Shown here: positions 42,051 through 51,316 of the stretch, piece by piece
Position numbering within the stretch: position 1 is the stretch's first letter
How the letters are laid out: each line of letters opens with the position of its first letter
NCBI RefSeq assembly: GCF_019931145.1
Contig: NZ_JAIOUV010000008.1
Location: 186,001-250,000, forward strand
Length of the DNA stretch: 64,000 nt
Reading direction: 5' to 3'
From: Marinicella meishanensis
GTDB taxonomy: Bacteria; Pseudomonadota; Gammaproteobacteria; Xanthomonadales; Marinicellaceae
The notes under the pieces: generated by a model
Database searches by the model: none
What the model saw: only the letters and a program-made list of their open reading frames with translations
Told to the model about the DNA's origin: nothing
Position numbers and translations under genes: made by a program

Positions 42051-43094
42051 TCAGCTTTGCAGTGATCGAATCAGGCCATTGATGCCGCCTTGTAAGGCAT
42101 AAACATCATAACCCAGGGTGGCCAGGGTAAAAGCCGCAGAGGCACAGCGGGAGCCCAGGTTGCTGCAGGTGATGATGGTCGAGTTCAGATTCAACTTGTG
42201 GACATTTTTGCGGATCTTGGTCACCGGGATGTTGAAACAACCCTGGATTGATTGGCGGGCAAATTCTTCCGGTTCACGCACATCGATCAAAGTGGCACCT
42301 GCTGCCAACATCTCCAAGGCCGATTGGGCGGTGATCCAACGCACCACGTGGGCTTTGAGCAGTTTGGAAAATGTGGCACCGGCCAAACGCATCAACAAAC
42401 CGTCGGTTTGCATCCGCACCGAGGCGTTGCGCGGTTCGCTGCTGACCAGGGCCGATTCGCCAAACAAGGTGCCCTTGTCCAATTCAGCCACCTTTTTTTC
42501 GCCTTCGGCCACCACCTGATACACATCGGCCACCCCTTCGGCAATGATGTAACAGAAATCACCAGGATCACCTTCAGAAATCACTTCTTCACCGGCCTGC
42601 ACTTCTTGGGTTTCCAATTCATTGAACAATTCACCGATGTTGCCTTGCGGCAGCATTTGCACTGAACGGCTTTTCAGCAAACCCACCACCCACTCATAGC
42701 TTTGGTGTCCGCGCAAGGGGCTGTCCGGGGCGGCTTTGGTGTAGACGCTGTTCCAGACCTGTAAATGGTCCACCAGGTTGGAACTGATCTGAAAACCGGT
42801 CATGGTCTTGGACGTCACCACCGCGTCCATGGTGTTGGACTTGTTGGCATCGCCAATCGGGTATTTGGCCGATAACTGGGTTGATTTGAGGGTTTTTTCG
42901 CGGCCTTTGTCGGTGGTGATTTGCACCACGCCTTTGGTTAAATACTTGGTGTTTTCAGCCCGGCGATTGATTTCGTAGAGCTTGTCTCCTTTTTGCTTTT
43001 CAAAATATTCAAACTCATTCACCAACAGTGGATAAAACTTCACATCGATTTGATTGAATGGATAATATTCTTTTAAGTCTTCGGCTTTGATCAT
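42051..43094 (-). CDS. Tandem cyclic nucleotide-binding domain and rhodanese fusion protein
   Basis: 347 residues from the ATG at 43094, which has GGAAGGG just upstream; an earlier ATG at 43115 lacks such a site. Residues 10-120 look like a degenerate cyclic nucleotide-binding domain. Residues 145-250 are a clear one, with the phosphate-binding cassette FGESALVSSEPRNASV (Arg present). Residues 255-347 are a rhodanese domain with an intact active-site loop (Cys310 in TCSNLGSRC). Probably a cytosolic cAMP/cGMP-gated sulfurtransferase or phosphatase-like signalling protein; substrate unknown. Confidence 0.85.
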   Translation of the reverse strand: MIKAEDLKEYYPFNQIDVKFYPLLVNEFEYFEKQKGDKLYEINRRAENTKYLTKGVVQITTDKGREKTLKSTQLSAKYPIGDANKSNTMDAVVTSKTMTGFQISSNLVDHLQVWNSVYTKAAPDSPLRGHQSYEWVVGLLKSRSVQMLPQGNIGELFNELETQEVQAGEEVISEGDPGDFCYIIAEGVADVYQVVAEGEKKVAELDKGTLFGESALVSSEPRNASVRMQTDGLLMRLAGATFSKLLKAHVVRWITAQSALEMLAAGATLIDVREPEEFARQSIQGCFNIPVTKIRKNVHKLNLNSTIITCSNLGSRCASAAFTLATLGYDVYALQGGINGLIRSLQS

Positions 43095-43288
43095 TAACCC
43101 TTCCGCTGATCCCATATTTTGATTAAATCTTAACCGATTTGCTGAGGTAACTCAAAATATTATCTGTAATGGGTTGATCTTAAAGACTTTTACCGGTCCA
43201 AAAGCCGGACAAAGGCCGTTCCGCAGCGGCCATCCAGTCTGCCAAGCCAGGATCCGTGCTAAACTGCCCATTTTTGTCCCCCAGCCCG

Positions 43289-44830
43289 ATGTCAGAAACC
43301 CTCAAACACCTGTTGCACCCCAAGTTCCTGCACATGACCTTGTTTGGAATCTCTGCTGGCATCCCGTACTTTTTAATTTTTTCCTCTTTGTCTCTGTGGC
43401 TGGACCAAGTGGGGGTGGAAAAATCGGCCATCACCTATTTCAGTTGGGCCGCTTTGGGTTATTCATTCAAGTATTTGTGGTCGCCGTTGGTGGATCGCCT
43501 GCCCATCCCCTACCTCAGTGCCCACATGGGACAACGCCGGGCCTGGCTGCTGTGCATCCAATTGCTGGTCATGTTGGCCATTGCTTTGATGGGCTTGACC
43601 GATCCTGCTGCCAGCGAAAACGCCCTGATTCAAATGGCTTTGGCCGTCACATTGCTGGGATTTTCAGCGGCCACCCAGGACATCTTAATCGATGCTTGGC
43701 GAATTGAAGCCTCCACCGAAAAAGACATCGCCATGCTGTCCTCGGTGTATACCGTGGGTTACCGCTTGGGCATGCTCACTTCCGGTGCCGGTGCTTTGTA
43801 CATCGCCGCTTACTTTGGCACCAGCATGGAAACCTATCAGTACAGTGCCTGGAAAATTTCTTATCTGACCATGGCCTGCACCATGCTGCTTGGCATCGGC
43901 ACCACCCTGTGGATCAAGGAACCCAAGAAAGCCGATGCTTTGGTGCATGAAACCAAAGACTACTTGGCGGTGGTGGCGGTGTTTGTGATCAGCATTGGGG
44001 TCTTGATTGTGACTTATCAGCTGACCGCCGACCTGTTCCAACAATGGCAATCACAACTGCAGTCCTGGTTCAACAACCGGCCCCTGGCTTCGACCCTGAC
44101 CACGGCGCTGCAATTGTTCCTGGCGCTGGGACTGGCAGCGCTGACTGCCCGCTTGGTGGCCACCACCCGTTGGGTCAACATCGACATGATCAAGGACGTG
44201 TACTGGTCTCCGGTGCATGACCTGTTCAAACGCCACAAACAACACATCTGGCTGATCATTGGCATCATTTGCTTGTACCGCATCTCCGACATCGTGATGG
44301 GCGTCACGGCCAATTTGTTTTATCAATACAAAGGCTTTGATTTGGACGAAATCGCCAGCATCGTCAAAACCTTTGGCCTGATCATGACCATCAGTGGCGG
44401 CATCCTGGGTGGCTTTTTGGTGGTTCGCTACGGCATCATGCGCATCATGATCATCGCCGCGGTGTTGTCGGCCGCCACCAACCTGCTGTTCATGGCAATG
44501 GTGGGTATGGACAAAAGCCTGGTGTTCCTGACCTTCATGATTTCAGCTGATAACCTGTCCCAAGGCATGGCATTGACCGCCTTTGTGGGCTTTTTGTCGC
44601 TGTTGGTCAACCGCCAATTCACCGCCGTGCAATACGCCATGTTTTCCTCGGTCATGACCCTGTTCCCCAAAATCCTGGGTGGTTATTCAGGCGGTATGGT
44701 GGAACAGATGGGTTATGCCAATTTCTACCTGATGACCGCCATCATTGGCATCCCTGTGGTGTTGATGCTGATGTACGCAAGGCGTAGGCGGGTGTTTGAG
44801 TTTGACCAAAACCCGCCGCCTCAAGACTGA
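43289..44830 (+). CDS. ampG: AmpG-family muropeptide permease (MFS)
   Basis: 513 residues with about 12 to 14 hydrophobic segments. The N-terminus (LFGISAGIPYFLIFSSLSLWL) and the AATQDILIDAWRIE motif are typical of AmpG, which imports GlcNAc-anhydroMurNAc peptides for cell-wall recycling. The ATG at 43289 is chosen because the 11 upstream residues are not conserved in the family. Monocistronic, divergent from the cyclic-nucleotide/rhodanese gene. Confidence 0.85.
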   Translation: MSETLKHLLHPKFLHMTLFGISAGIPYFLIFSSLSLWLDQVGVEKSAITYFSWAALGYSFKYLWSPLVDRLPIPYLSAHMGQRRAWLLCIQLLVMLAIALMGLTDPAASENALIQMALAVTLLGFSAATQDILIDAWRIEASTEKDIAMLSSVYTVGYRLGMLTSGAGALYIAAYFGTSMETYQYSAWKISYLTMACTMLLGIGTTLWIKEPKKADALVHETKDYLAVVAVFVISIGVLIVTYQLTADLFQQWQSQLQSWFNNRPLASTLTTALQLFLALGLAALTARLVATTRWVNIDMIKDVYWSPVHDLFKRHKQHIWLIIGIICLYRISDIVMGVTANLFYQYKGFDLDEIASIVKTFGLIMTISGGILGGFLVVRYGIMRIMIIAAVLSAATNLLFMAMVGMDKSLVFLTFMISADNLSQGMALTAFVGFLSLLVNRQFTAVQYAMFSSVMTLFPKILGGYSGGMVEQMGYANFYLMTAIIGIPVVLMLMYARRRRVFEFDQNPPPQD

Positions 44831-44853
44831 TGGCTGTCAGGCATTCATGCGGT

Positions 44854-46164
44854 TCATAAACTGAGCTCACACACATCAGACGTGCCGTCGGCACACGCGA
44901 AATGGATGCGCTTGCCTGCGGCATCATGGCCCATAGGCTGTTGGGTGTAGGGATTGCGCTCCTGGGATGAGGCAATCACCGCAGCGACATCGGTTTCGGG
45001 GTTGAGCTTGATTTCAATTTTCAACCGCAACAATGCCAACATGCCATCCAAATCATGAACGCGGGCCACATAATCGGCATAAGCCGGTGTGGCGATGCTC
45101 AACAACATTTTTCCCGTTGGGTTGTACAAAGTCGTGGGTGACCAGCTGAAGGCATCATCCGTCGTCAAATCCCATGCACCACGGCTGTGCTGTTGATGAA
45201 ATTCCTGGGCACTCAAAGCCGACATGGCCAACAGGGGGCGGGTGGACAGTTCATAGGCCAAGTTGTGGGTGGCATTGGGCTGAAACAAATCAAACCAACC
45301 CAAGTATTGCAATTCACCGGTTTGTTCGGCCTGATCAAACAAGTCGATGCCATGTTTGAATTCATGTTGAAACACCGTCCGCATGTTGGTTTCTGCTTGA
45401 GTCAAGCGCGGCACCATGGCCAGCAACTGCCGCAGTTGTGAGGAGTCAAAGCGGTCTTCATCCAAGGCTTTGGACAGGGCGCCAATGCCGTTGTTGATCG
45501 AGGCCACTGCCACCATTTTGGTGATCATGTGATGGCCCTCTTGCAGCAGCATGCGCCAGAAAGTCATGTCTTGCTTGAAAGCGGCCATGAACCCATCGGC
45601 CCCTTGGGTGGCGTGGCTGTTGGCCAAATACAAACGCTTCAAGGCCAACACCGGCCCGAATGGCACAAAAGGTGCCGCCAAATCCATTTGCGTGGGATCA
45701 CTGTATTCAGTCAATTGAATCAATGCCGCATATTTTTCCAACTGGGACAGCAAGCGCGCCTGGTTGATGGGCTGTGCAACCACAGCATCGAATAAATGGG
45801 CCATGCAACCCCGCTCCCTTCTGGAGTTACACCGGGGATATTCACTTTGCCATGCCTGGTCAGCTTCAATGTTCACAAATTGATCAAATTCATCCCCATT
45901 CAAGTAGTCGTCACCGGATTGTTTGATTTTTTGATTGAGGAAAGTTCTGATTGATTCGGTGTACTCGACAAAATCGGCTCGCGTGCTGTTGATCGCCAAC
46001 AAGGCCGGATACGCATTTAGGGCTGAGTATGGTTGGGCTTTGAGGTCTTTGATGGCTTGTACTTCGGGTCTGAGTGATTGATCAAACGGCGAGGTGTTGA
46101 TCACCACCGTCAACAGACACAAAGCGGCGGCCATCAAAACCAAATATTTCAAAATCTTCAACAT
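44854..46164 (-). CDS. Unknown membrane-anchored protein
   Basis: 436 residues from the ATG at 46164 (AGGAAC upstream). One N-terminal hydrophobic segment (YLVLMAAALCLLTVVI, about residues 7-22) acts as signal anchor; the rest is a helical domain likely in the periplasm, with a few cysteines (CNSRRERGC). No family is recognised. Divergently transcribed from a ToxR/CadC-like regulator, which may control it. Its stop lies 23 bp from ampG, tail to tail. Confidence 0.65.
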   Translation of the reverse strand: MLKILKYLVLMAAALCLLTVVINTSPFDQSLRPEVQAIKDLKAQPYSALNAYPALLAINSTRADFVEYTESIRTFLNQKIKQSGDDYLNGDEFDQFVNIEADQAWQSEYPRCNSRRERGCMAHLFDAVVAQPINQARLLSQLEKYAALIQLTEYSDPTQMDLAAPFVPFGPVLALKRLYLANSHATQGADGFMAAFKQDMTFWRMLLQEGHHMITKMVAVASINNGIGALSKALDEDRFDSSQLRQLLAMVPRLTQAETNMRTVFQHEFKHGIDLFDQAEQTGELQYLGWFDLFQPNATHNLAYELSTRPLLAMSALSAQEFHQQHSRGAWDLTTDDAFSWSPTTLYNPTGKMLLSIATPAYADYVARVHDLDGMLALLRLKIEIKLNPETDVAAVIASSQERNPYTQQPMGHDAAGKRIHFACADGTSDVCELSL

Positions 46165-46282
46165 GGTGGATGTTCCTGTGGTTAGTAATGACTGCCATGA
46201 TGCCGCATCAGGCATTTGGGCACCTGAGCAAAACCTGAGTAAAACATCAGCAGGTCATTTCAGGGCGATGGCTGGTGCTAAA

Positions 46283-47128
46283 ATGGGCGCCATGCAAACC
46301 GATCAAACCACCCAATATTTGACCGCCCAGCTGGCCATCTGTGCCGCCAGCGGTGAAGTCAAAGGCCTTGACCACCAGACCATTCGCCTGGGGCCGGTAC
46401 CATTGCGGGTGTTGGTGGTGTTGTTGAACCATGCGGGTGCGATTTGCAGTCGACAACAGTTGTTTGATGCGGTGTGGCCCAATCAAGTGATCAGTGAAGA
46501 CGCCTTGACCAAATGCATATCGGATTTGCGCAACCAGCTCAAGCCCTTAACCACTGAGCACCCATTGATCAACACCATCCCCAAAAAAGGATACCGCTGG
46601 CTGCCCAGCGTGCGTGTGGGTGCCGCTGATGTGGCGCAACCACCCAACAGCCCCTCACCGTGGCTCCATCGATTCAAACTCATGGCCATGGGCTTGGTGG
46701 CATTTTGGCTGCTGACCTGGGGTTTACTGGCCGCCCTCAGCACCTTCACCCAACCGACGACCACGCCGCTGGTGATTTTACCCACCCAAATCACCAACCC
46801 CACGCAACGATCACACGACCCGCTGGCCTTGGACCTGGCCAGCCACCTGAAACAAGCGGCCATGCAGCACGATGATTTGCGGTATTTATCAGGACATGCC
46901 ATCGAATCCCATCAAGGCAGCCCCTTCCCTCACTTCCGGCATGAATTCGGGGTCCAATGGTTCATCGAAAGTGAGGTGGTGTTGACCGAATCTGCGGTCG
47001 AAGTCACCCTCAATCTGGTTGATGCCAAAACGGCCTTGGTGATCCACAGCGCCCAGCATTCAGGACCCAACCCACTGTCGCTGGCAGCCTGGTGTGCGGA
47101 CTTCATGCACTTCGTGGCTGAACTGTGA
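46283..47128 (+). CDS. Membrane-bound winged-helix transcriptional regulator (CadC/ToxR-like)
   Basis: 281 residues from the ATG at 46283 (another ATG at 46292 is possible). Residues about 30-105 form an OmpR/PhoB-type winged helix (PLRVLVVLLNHAGAICSRQQLFDAVWP, ending in INTIPKKGYRWL). A single transmembrane segment (about 130-152) follows, then a short periplasmic domain of about 125 residues with no known sensor fold. It should bind DNA at the inner membrane in response to a periplasmic signal. The divergent gene at 44854-46164 is the obvious candidate target. Confidence 0.82.
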   Translation: MGAMQTDQTTQYLTAQLAICAASGEVKGLDHQTIRLGPVPLRVLVVLLNHAGAICSRQQLFDAVWPNQVISEDALTKCISDLRNQLKPLTTEHPLINTIPKKGYRWLPSVRVGAADVAQPPNSPSPWLHRFKLMAMGLVAFWLLTWGLLAALSTFTQPTTTPLVILPTQITNPTQRSHDPLALDLASHLKQAAMQHDDLRYLSGHAIESHQGSPFPHFRHEFGVQWFIESEVVLTESAVEVTLNLVDAKTALVIHSAQHSGPNPLSLAAWCADFMHFVAEL

Positions 47129-47203
47129 AATTTCAAGTGGGCAGCCATTCAAAGCATGGGGCTGGGTGATATAATGCTGGCTTTTTGATGCAAGCGAACG
47201 GTC

Positions 47204-47869
47204 ATGTCTGAAACCCCCACCACATTTCCCCAGGAATCGAGCGTCATCATGATTCCCGGACCGGCTGGACAAATTGAATGTCTGACCGCCCCGCCAGAAG
47301 CCGACGCCGTAGACAAAAACCGCGTGGCCTTGATCTGTCATCCCCACCCTTTGTATGGTGGCACCATGCGCAACAAAGTGGTGCACATGTTGGAAAAAGC
47401 TTTTCGCGACATGGGTGCCCACACCATCCGCTTTAATTTTCGCGGGGTGGGAGAATCCGACGGGGTGTTTGATGATGGCGTCGGTGAAGCCGATGATCTG
47501 ATGGCGGTTTATGACTGGGCCCGCACCACCATGCCGCATTGTAAATTCTGGTTGGCTGGTTTTTCTTTTGGCTCGTATGTGGCTTTGCGGGCGGTGAATC
47601 AAATCAACCCTGAACAATTCATCACCGTGGCACCCCCAGTGGAGCGCTACGATTACACCGAACTGGAGCCACCTGAGTGTCCCTGGTTGGTGGTCCAAGG
47701 GGATGAGGACGATGTGGTCAGCCCCCGTGCGGTTTATGAATATGTGGAACACCAAAACCCCAAACCCCAATTGGTCACCATGAAAGCCGGACATTTCTTC
47801 CACCGCCGTCTGCTCGACCTCAAGGGGGCGGTAAAGAACGGCATCCTCCGCCAAGTCAATCCTGAATAA
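47204..47869 (+). CDS. Alpha/beta hydrolase
   Basis: 221 residues, cytoplasmic. Nucleophile elbow GFSFGS (Ser121), acid in QGDEDDVV and His in AGHFFH give a complete triad. The N-terminal HPHPLYGGTMRNKVV block matches the COG2945-type hydrolases. The substrate is unknown. It is 5 bp upstream of zapE, so the two probably share a transcript. Confidence 0.82.
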   Translation: MSETPTTFPQESSVIMIPGPAGQIECLTAPPEADAVDKNRVALICHPHPLYGGTMRNKVVHMLEKAFRDMGAHTIRFNFRGVGESDGVFDDGVGEADDLMAVYDWARTTMPHCKFWLAGFSFGSYVALRAVNQINPEQFITVAPPVERYDYTELEPPECPWLVVQGDEDDVVSPRAVYEYVEHQNPKPQLVTMKAGHFFHRRLLDLKGAVKNGILRQVNPE

Positions 47870-47874
47870 GCCCC

Positions 47875-48933
47875 GTGAGTGGACCCCTGGCCAATTACCT
47901 CGCGGAAATCGAAGCCGGTGTGATCTGGCGCGATGCGTTGCAAGCCCAAGTGGTGGATGAATTTGAGCGCTTACACCAGAACCTGTTGCAACAAAGCCAA
48001 ACCAAGCGCTGGTTTTTTCAGTCCGCGCTGGCCGCTCCGCAAGGGATATACATCCACGGTTCAGTGGGGCGGGGCAAAACCCATTTGATGGACTTATTTT
48101 ATGACAGCCTGCCCGCGGACATTGGTAAGCAACGACAACATTACCACGAGTTCATGTTGTGGCTGCATCAGGCTTTGCGCTCGACGCCAGACACCAAAGA
48201 CCCACTGGATTTGGTCTGCCGGCGCCTGGCCAAACAAGTCAAAGTCTTGTGTTTGGATGAATTCTTGGTCAACGACATCGCCAATGCCATGTTGTTGGCG
48301 GGCATGTTGGCCGCTTTCAGCCGCTATGGCATCGCTATGGTGACCACCTCCAATGTGCGCCCAGATGACCTGTATCGAGATGGCTTGCAACGGGTCAAAT
48401 TCCTGCCAGCCATTGATTGGATCAAGCAACACATGCAAGTGCTGCATTTGGACGGGGATCAAGACTACCGATTACAAGACGATCCTAATCATCAGCACGA
48501 ACACTGGTACTTTCCGATCAACGCGTCCAGTCGCTATCACTTGCAAGACTGTTTCCAACAAAAAACCCAGTTCCAAGCACCCGATTTAACAGCCTGGTTG
48601 ATCAATGACCGCACCCTGCCCATTGTCGGACACGCTGAAAACACTTTGTGGTGTGACTTCGCGGCCTTGTGTGAACAACCCCGACATGCCACCGATTACC
48701 TCGTCATCGCGGAGCGCATCAACACCCTGGTGCTGGAAAACATCCCGGTGATGTCGGCCAATGACGACAGCGCAGCCCGCCGCTTCATCACCCTGATCGA
48801 TGTGTTGTATGAGCACGGGGTCAAACTGATTGCCCAGGCCGCCTGCCATTATCAGATGATTTACCAAGGAGACAAATTGGCCTTCGAGTTTCAGCGCGCA
48901 GCATCCCGCTTGGCTGAAATGCTGTTGGACTGA
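47875..48933 (+). CDS. zapE: Cell division ATPase ZapE (AFG1-like)
   Basis: 352 residues starting at GTG (E. coli 375). AFG1-family ATPase with Walker A GSVGRGKT (residues 62-69) and Walker B VLCLDEF, plus the downstream arginine-bearing TTSNVRPDDLYRDGLQR region. In E. coli ZapE destabilises the FtsZ ring under stress. The very short gap to the hydrolase gene suggests coupled expression. Confidence 0.92.
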   Translation: MSGPLANYLAEIEAGVIWRDALQAQVVDEFERLHQNLLQQSQTKRWFFQSALAAPQGIYIHGSVGRGKTHLMDLFYDSLPADIGKQRQHYHEFMLWLHQALRSTPDTKDPLDLVCRRLAKQVKVLCLDEFLVNDIANAMLLAGMLAAFSRYGIAMVTTSNVRPDDLYRDGLQRVKFLPAIDWIKQHMQVLHLDGDQDYRLQDDPNHQHEHWYFPINASSRYHLQDCFQQKTQFQAPDLTAWLINDRTLPIVGHAENTLWCDFAALCEQPRHATDYLVIAERINTLVLENIPVMSANDDSAARRFITLIDVLYEHGVKLIAQAACHYQMIYQGDKLAFEFQRAASRLAEMLLD

Positions 48934-48989
48934 CCTCCCCCAATCAAAGCCCTGTTCAGCACCCAGATGGGTGTCCTATTCATTGGAAC

Positions 48990-49856
48990 TCAACCGCTGC
49001 GAAAAAAGTACAGGTCCTGTCCAGGCCTGATTTGCGCCAGTTTATGCAATTCATCTCGATGCACCACCAGCATCCGCGGATAACCACCTGTGGTTTGGCC
49101 ATCTTGCATGGACAGGATGCCCTGCCCGTCAGGCGTGACCTGTAAACTCCCTGGCACCAAACCAGAACTGGACAAGTGCAATTGGTCTGGGTAGCGCAAC
49201 GGTTCGGCTTGCAGGCGAAAGCCTTGGCGGTTGTGGTCTTGGGTCAATTGAAAGGGTTGGCCAAAGGCCTGGCTGACCACCGCCGGTTCAAACAAGTTAA
49301 CCTCGGGACCTGGCATGGCCCGGACCACATGGATTGTTTGTTCCTTGAGCACCAGCCAGGGTGGTTTGTGGCGGGTGGCCCGCAGGCCGGTTTGGCGCAG
49401 TGGCAATTCATCACCGACTTGCAAGGCCCGACCCGCCAAGCCACCCAAACCAGCAACCACCAGGGTGCTGACACTGCCACCGATGGTGGGCAAGTCCAAA
49501 CCGCCACCAATGGCCACATAGGCCCGAACCCCGACCAACAAATGTTCCATGCGAAATTGATCACCGGCCTGCAAATGTATCGTGCGGTTGGTGTCAACCG
49601 CCTGGCCATTGACGGTGCAGCTGAACTCAGCGCCAGCCACTGCCACCGAACAGGCTGCCTCAGTACGCAAACCCAGCCCACTCCAAGTGACTTCCAACAA
49701 ACCTTCATCGGGATCGTTGCCGACCAGTCGATTGGCCATGCGGGCAGCCGGTACATCCATGAACCCCGAGGGCGGCATGCCCCAATGGGCCATTCCCAGG
49801 CGACCGGCGTCTTGCACCGTGGTCATGGAACCGGCTTGGGTGATGGTCAGTGTCAC
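48990..49856 (-). CDS. pxpC: 5-oxoprolinase subunit C
   Basis: Part of the bacterial PxpABC enzyme that hydrolyses 5-oxoproline to glutamate with ATP. 288 residues from a GTG at 49856 whose GTGA overlaps the pxpB stop, matching the coupling of the other pxp genes; an ATG 11 codons upstream is possible but would overlap pxpB by 37 bp. TTVQDAGRLGMAHWGMPPSGFMD is the family signature. Last gene of the nramp-pxpA-pxpB-pxpC unit. Confidence 0.93.
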   Translation of the reverse strand: MTLTITQAGSMTTVQDAGRLGMAHWGMPPSGFMDVPAARMANRLVGNDPDEGLLEVTWSGLGLRTEAACSVAVAGAEFSCTVNGQAVDTNRTIHLQAGDQFRMEHLLVGVRAYVAIGGGLDLPTIGGSVSTLVVAGLGGLAGRALQVGDELPLRQTGLRATRHKPPWLVLKEQTIHVVRAMPGPEVNLFEPAVVSQAFGQPFQLTQDHNRQGFRLQAEPLRYPDQLHLSSSGLVPGSLQVTPDGQGILSMQDGQTTGGYPRMLVVHRDELHKLAQIRPGQDLYFFRSG

Positions 49857-50545
49857 GCGGGTGGCTCCCAACTTTGAAAAGTCGCCCAATCGATGGCCTG
49901 AAACCGCACCCGGTCCAAGGGACTGAAGCGCATCGGTTGGTGGTCATTGGCCCAGTCGATCAAGGCCACCGGGGTGCGCCCGATCACCTGCCAGCCGCCC
50001 GGACTGGATAAGGCATAAAGTCCGGTTTGGGTACCGGCTACCGCCACACTGCCGGCGGCCACCGAGCGCGCCGGGGTGGCTTTGCGTGGCAGCTTGATGG
50101 TCGGGTGGTTGTCAGCCAAATAAGCAAAACCAGGCAAGAAACCCAACATGTTGACGCGGTATTCGACGGCGCTGTGCCGCGCCACCAATGTCTCGTGGGT
50201 CATGCCCAACTGGTCACAAACAAATTCCAGATCCGGCGCCACTCGGGCGTCATAGCAAACGGGGATTTGATGGGTCTTGGTCTCAGGCTGCCAGTCTTTG
50301 AGGCGTTGGCAGCGGTCGGTCAGCACCGGCAGCAGGTCTTGGTGGTCGGCCAACGGCAGGTCAAACACCAAAGTCAGGCTGGCCTCAGCGGGAATCACAT
50401 TGATCAAGCCGGGTAATGGCTGGTGCAACAAATCCGCACACAAACCGTGGATACCACGCAATCGGTCGGTCGATGGTTTGAATCCAATGATCACCGCACA
50501 ATCACCATTGGGCAGCCAGCTGTGCATGACCAAAGGCTGACTCAT
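49853..50545 (-). CDS. pxpB: 5-oxoprolinase subunit B
   Basis: 230 residues from the ATG at 50545, overlapping the pxpA stop as ATGA. KipI-like fold with the conserved VEYRVNMLGFLPGFAYL and RSVAAGSVAVAGTQTGLY-ALSSPGGW regions. Forms a complex with PxpC; in Bacillus the same pair (KipI/KipA) also affects sporulation kinase KinA, a role not expected here. Confidence 0.93.
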   Translation of the reverse strand: MSQPLVMHSWLPNGDCAVIIGFKPSTDRLRGIHGLCADLLHQPLPGLINVIPAEASLTLVFDLPLADHQDLLPVLTDRCQRLKDWQPETKTHQIPVCYDARVAPDLEFVCDQLGMTHETLVARHSAVEYRVNMLGFLPGFAYLADNHPTIKLPRKATPARSVAAGSVAVAGTQTGLYALSSPGGWQVIGRTPVALIDWANDHQPMRFSPLDRVRFQAIDWATFQSWEPPA

Positions 50546-51312
50546 GCAGCCCCCGTCGGGGCCCGAATGGCAATGCCCGCAGCCACCAAACCCTGGTGCA
50601 GCCGTTCGGCGCTTGCCGCGGCACCCGGGTGATCGCCATGCAAACACAAAGTCTCCACCCGCAAGTCCAGGCGCTCACCAGACACCGCAGCCACCGGTGA
50701 TTGTTGGGCCAAATCAATGGCACGCTGCAACATGGCCGCTGGCTCGCTGATCAGCGCCCCGGCTTGGTCCCGGGGTTGAAGCGTTCGGCGGGCGGTGTAA
50801 CCACGGTCGGCAAAACCCTCGGCCACAAACCGCAGGCCCACCTGAGCCGCGGCCTCGGCCATGGCCGAATGGGCCAGACCATAAAACAACCACCGATCAT
50901 CAATGACCGCCACCCAGGTCATTAATTTCAGGGCCAAAGTCAAATCTTCGGCCGCCTGGTTGTACAGCGCGCCATGGGGTTTGATGTGTCGAATGGTGGC
51001 ACCGGTGGCCGCCGCCACCGCTTGTGCCAATGACAACTGCTGTTGCATCGCTTGTTGCAATTCACGGGGGCTCATGGACATCGGTTCACGGCCAAAATTC
51101 ACACGGTCCGGATACCCTGGATGGGCTCCAATTTGCACCCCATGCTGCAAAGCCCAGCGCATGGTCTGTGCCATCACAGCCTGATTCCCGGCATGTCCAC
51201 CACAAGCCACATTGCAGGAACTGATGTGTGGCATGATGGCGGCATCCACCTGGCCATCGGCCAATGACGCATATTCGCCCAAATCACAATTCAAATCAAT
51301 CACGTGCGACAT
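50542..51312 (-). CDS. pxpA: 5-oxoprolinase subunit A
   Basis: 256 residues (E. coli 244), LamB/YcsF family. Begins with the DLNCDLGEY motif; HISSCNVACGGHAGN and IGAHPGYPDRVNFGR follow, then HIKPHGALYNQ. These carry the conserved Asp, Asn, His and Lys residues of the active site. Starts 4 bp after the NRAMP-fold transporter gene. Confidence 0.94.
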   Translation of the reverse strand: MSHVIDLNCDLGEYASLADGQVDAAIMPHISSCNVACGGHAGNQAVMAQTMRWALQHGVQIGAHPGYPDRVNFGREPMSMSPRELQQAMQQQLSLAQAVAAATGATIRHIKPHGALYNQAAEDLTLALKLMTWVAVIDDRWLFYGLAHSAMAEAAAQVGLRFVAEGFADRGYTARRTLQPRDQAGALISEPAAMLQRAIDLAQQSPVAAVSGERLDLRVETLCLHGDHPGAAASAERLHQGLVAAGIAIRAPTGAA

Positions 51313-51316
51313 CAGA

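Noticed and set aside
48934-48989. Terminator between zapE and pxpC
   Set aside because: Only a 5-bp CACCC/GGGTG stem is present and no T run follows on either strand.
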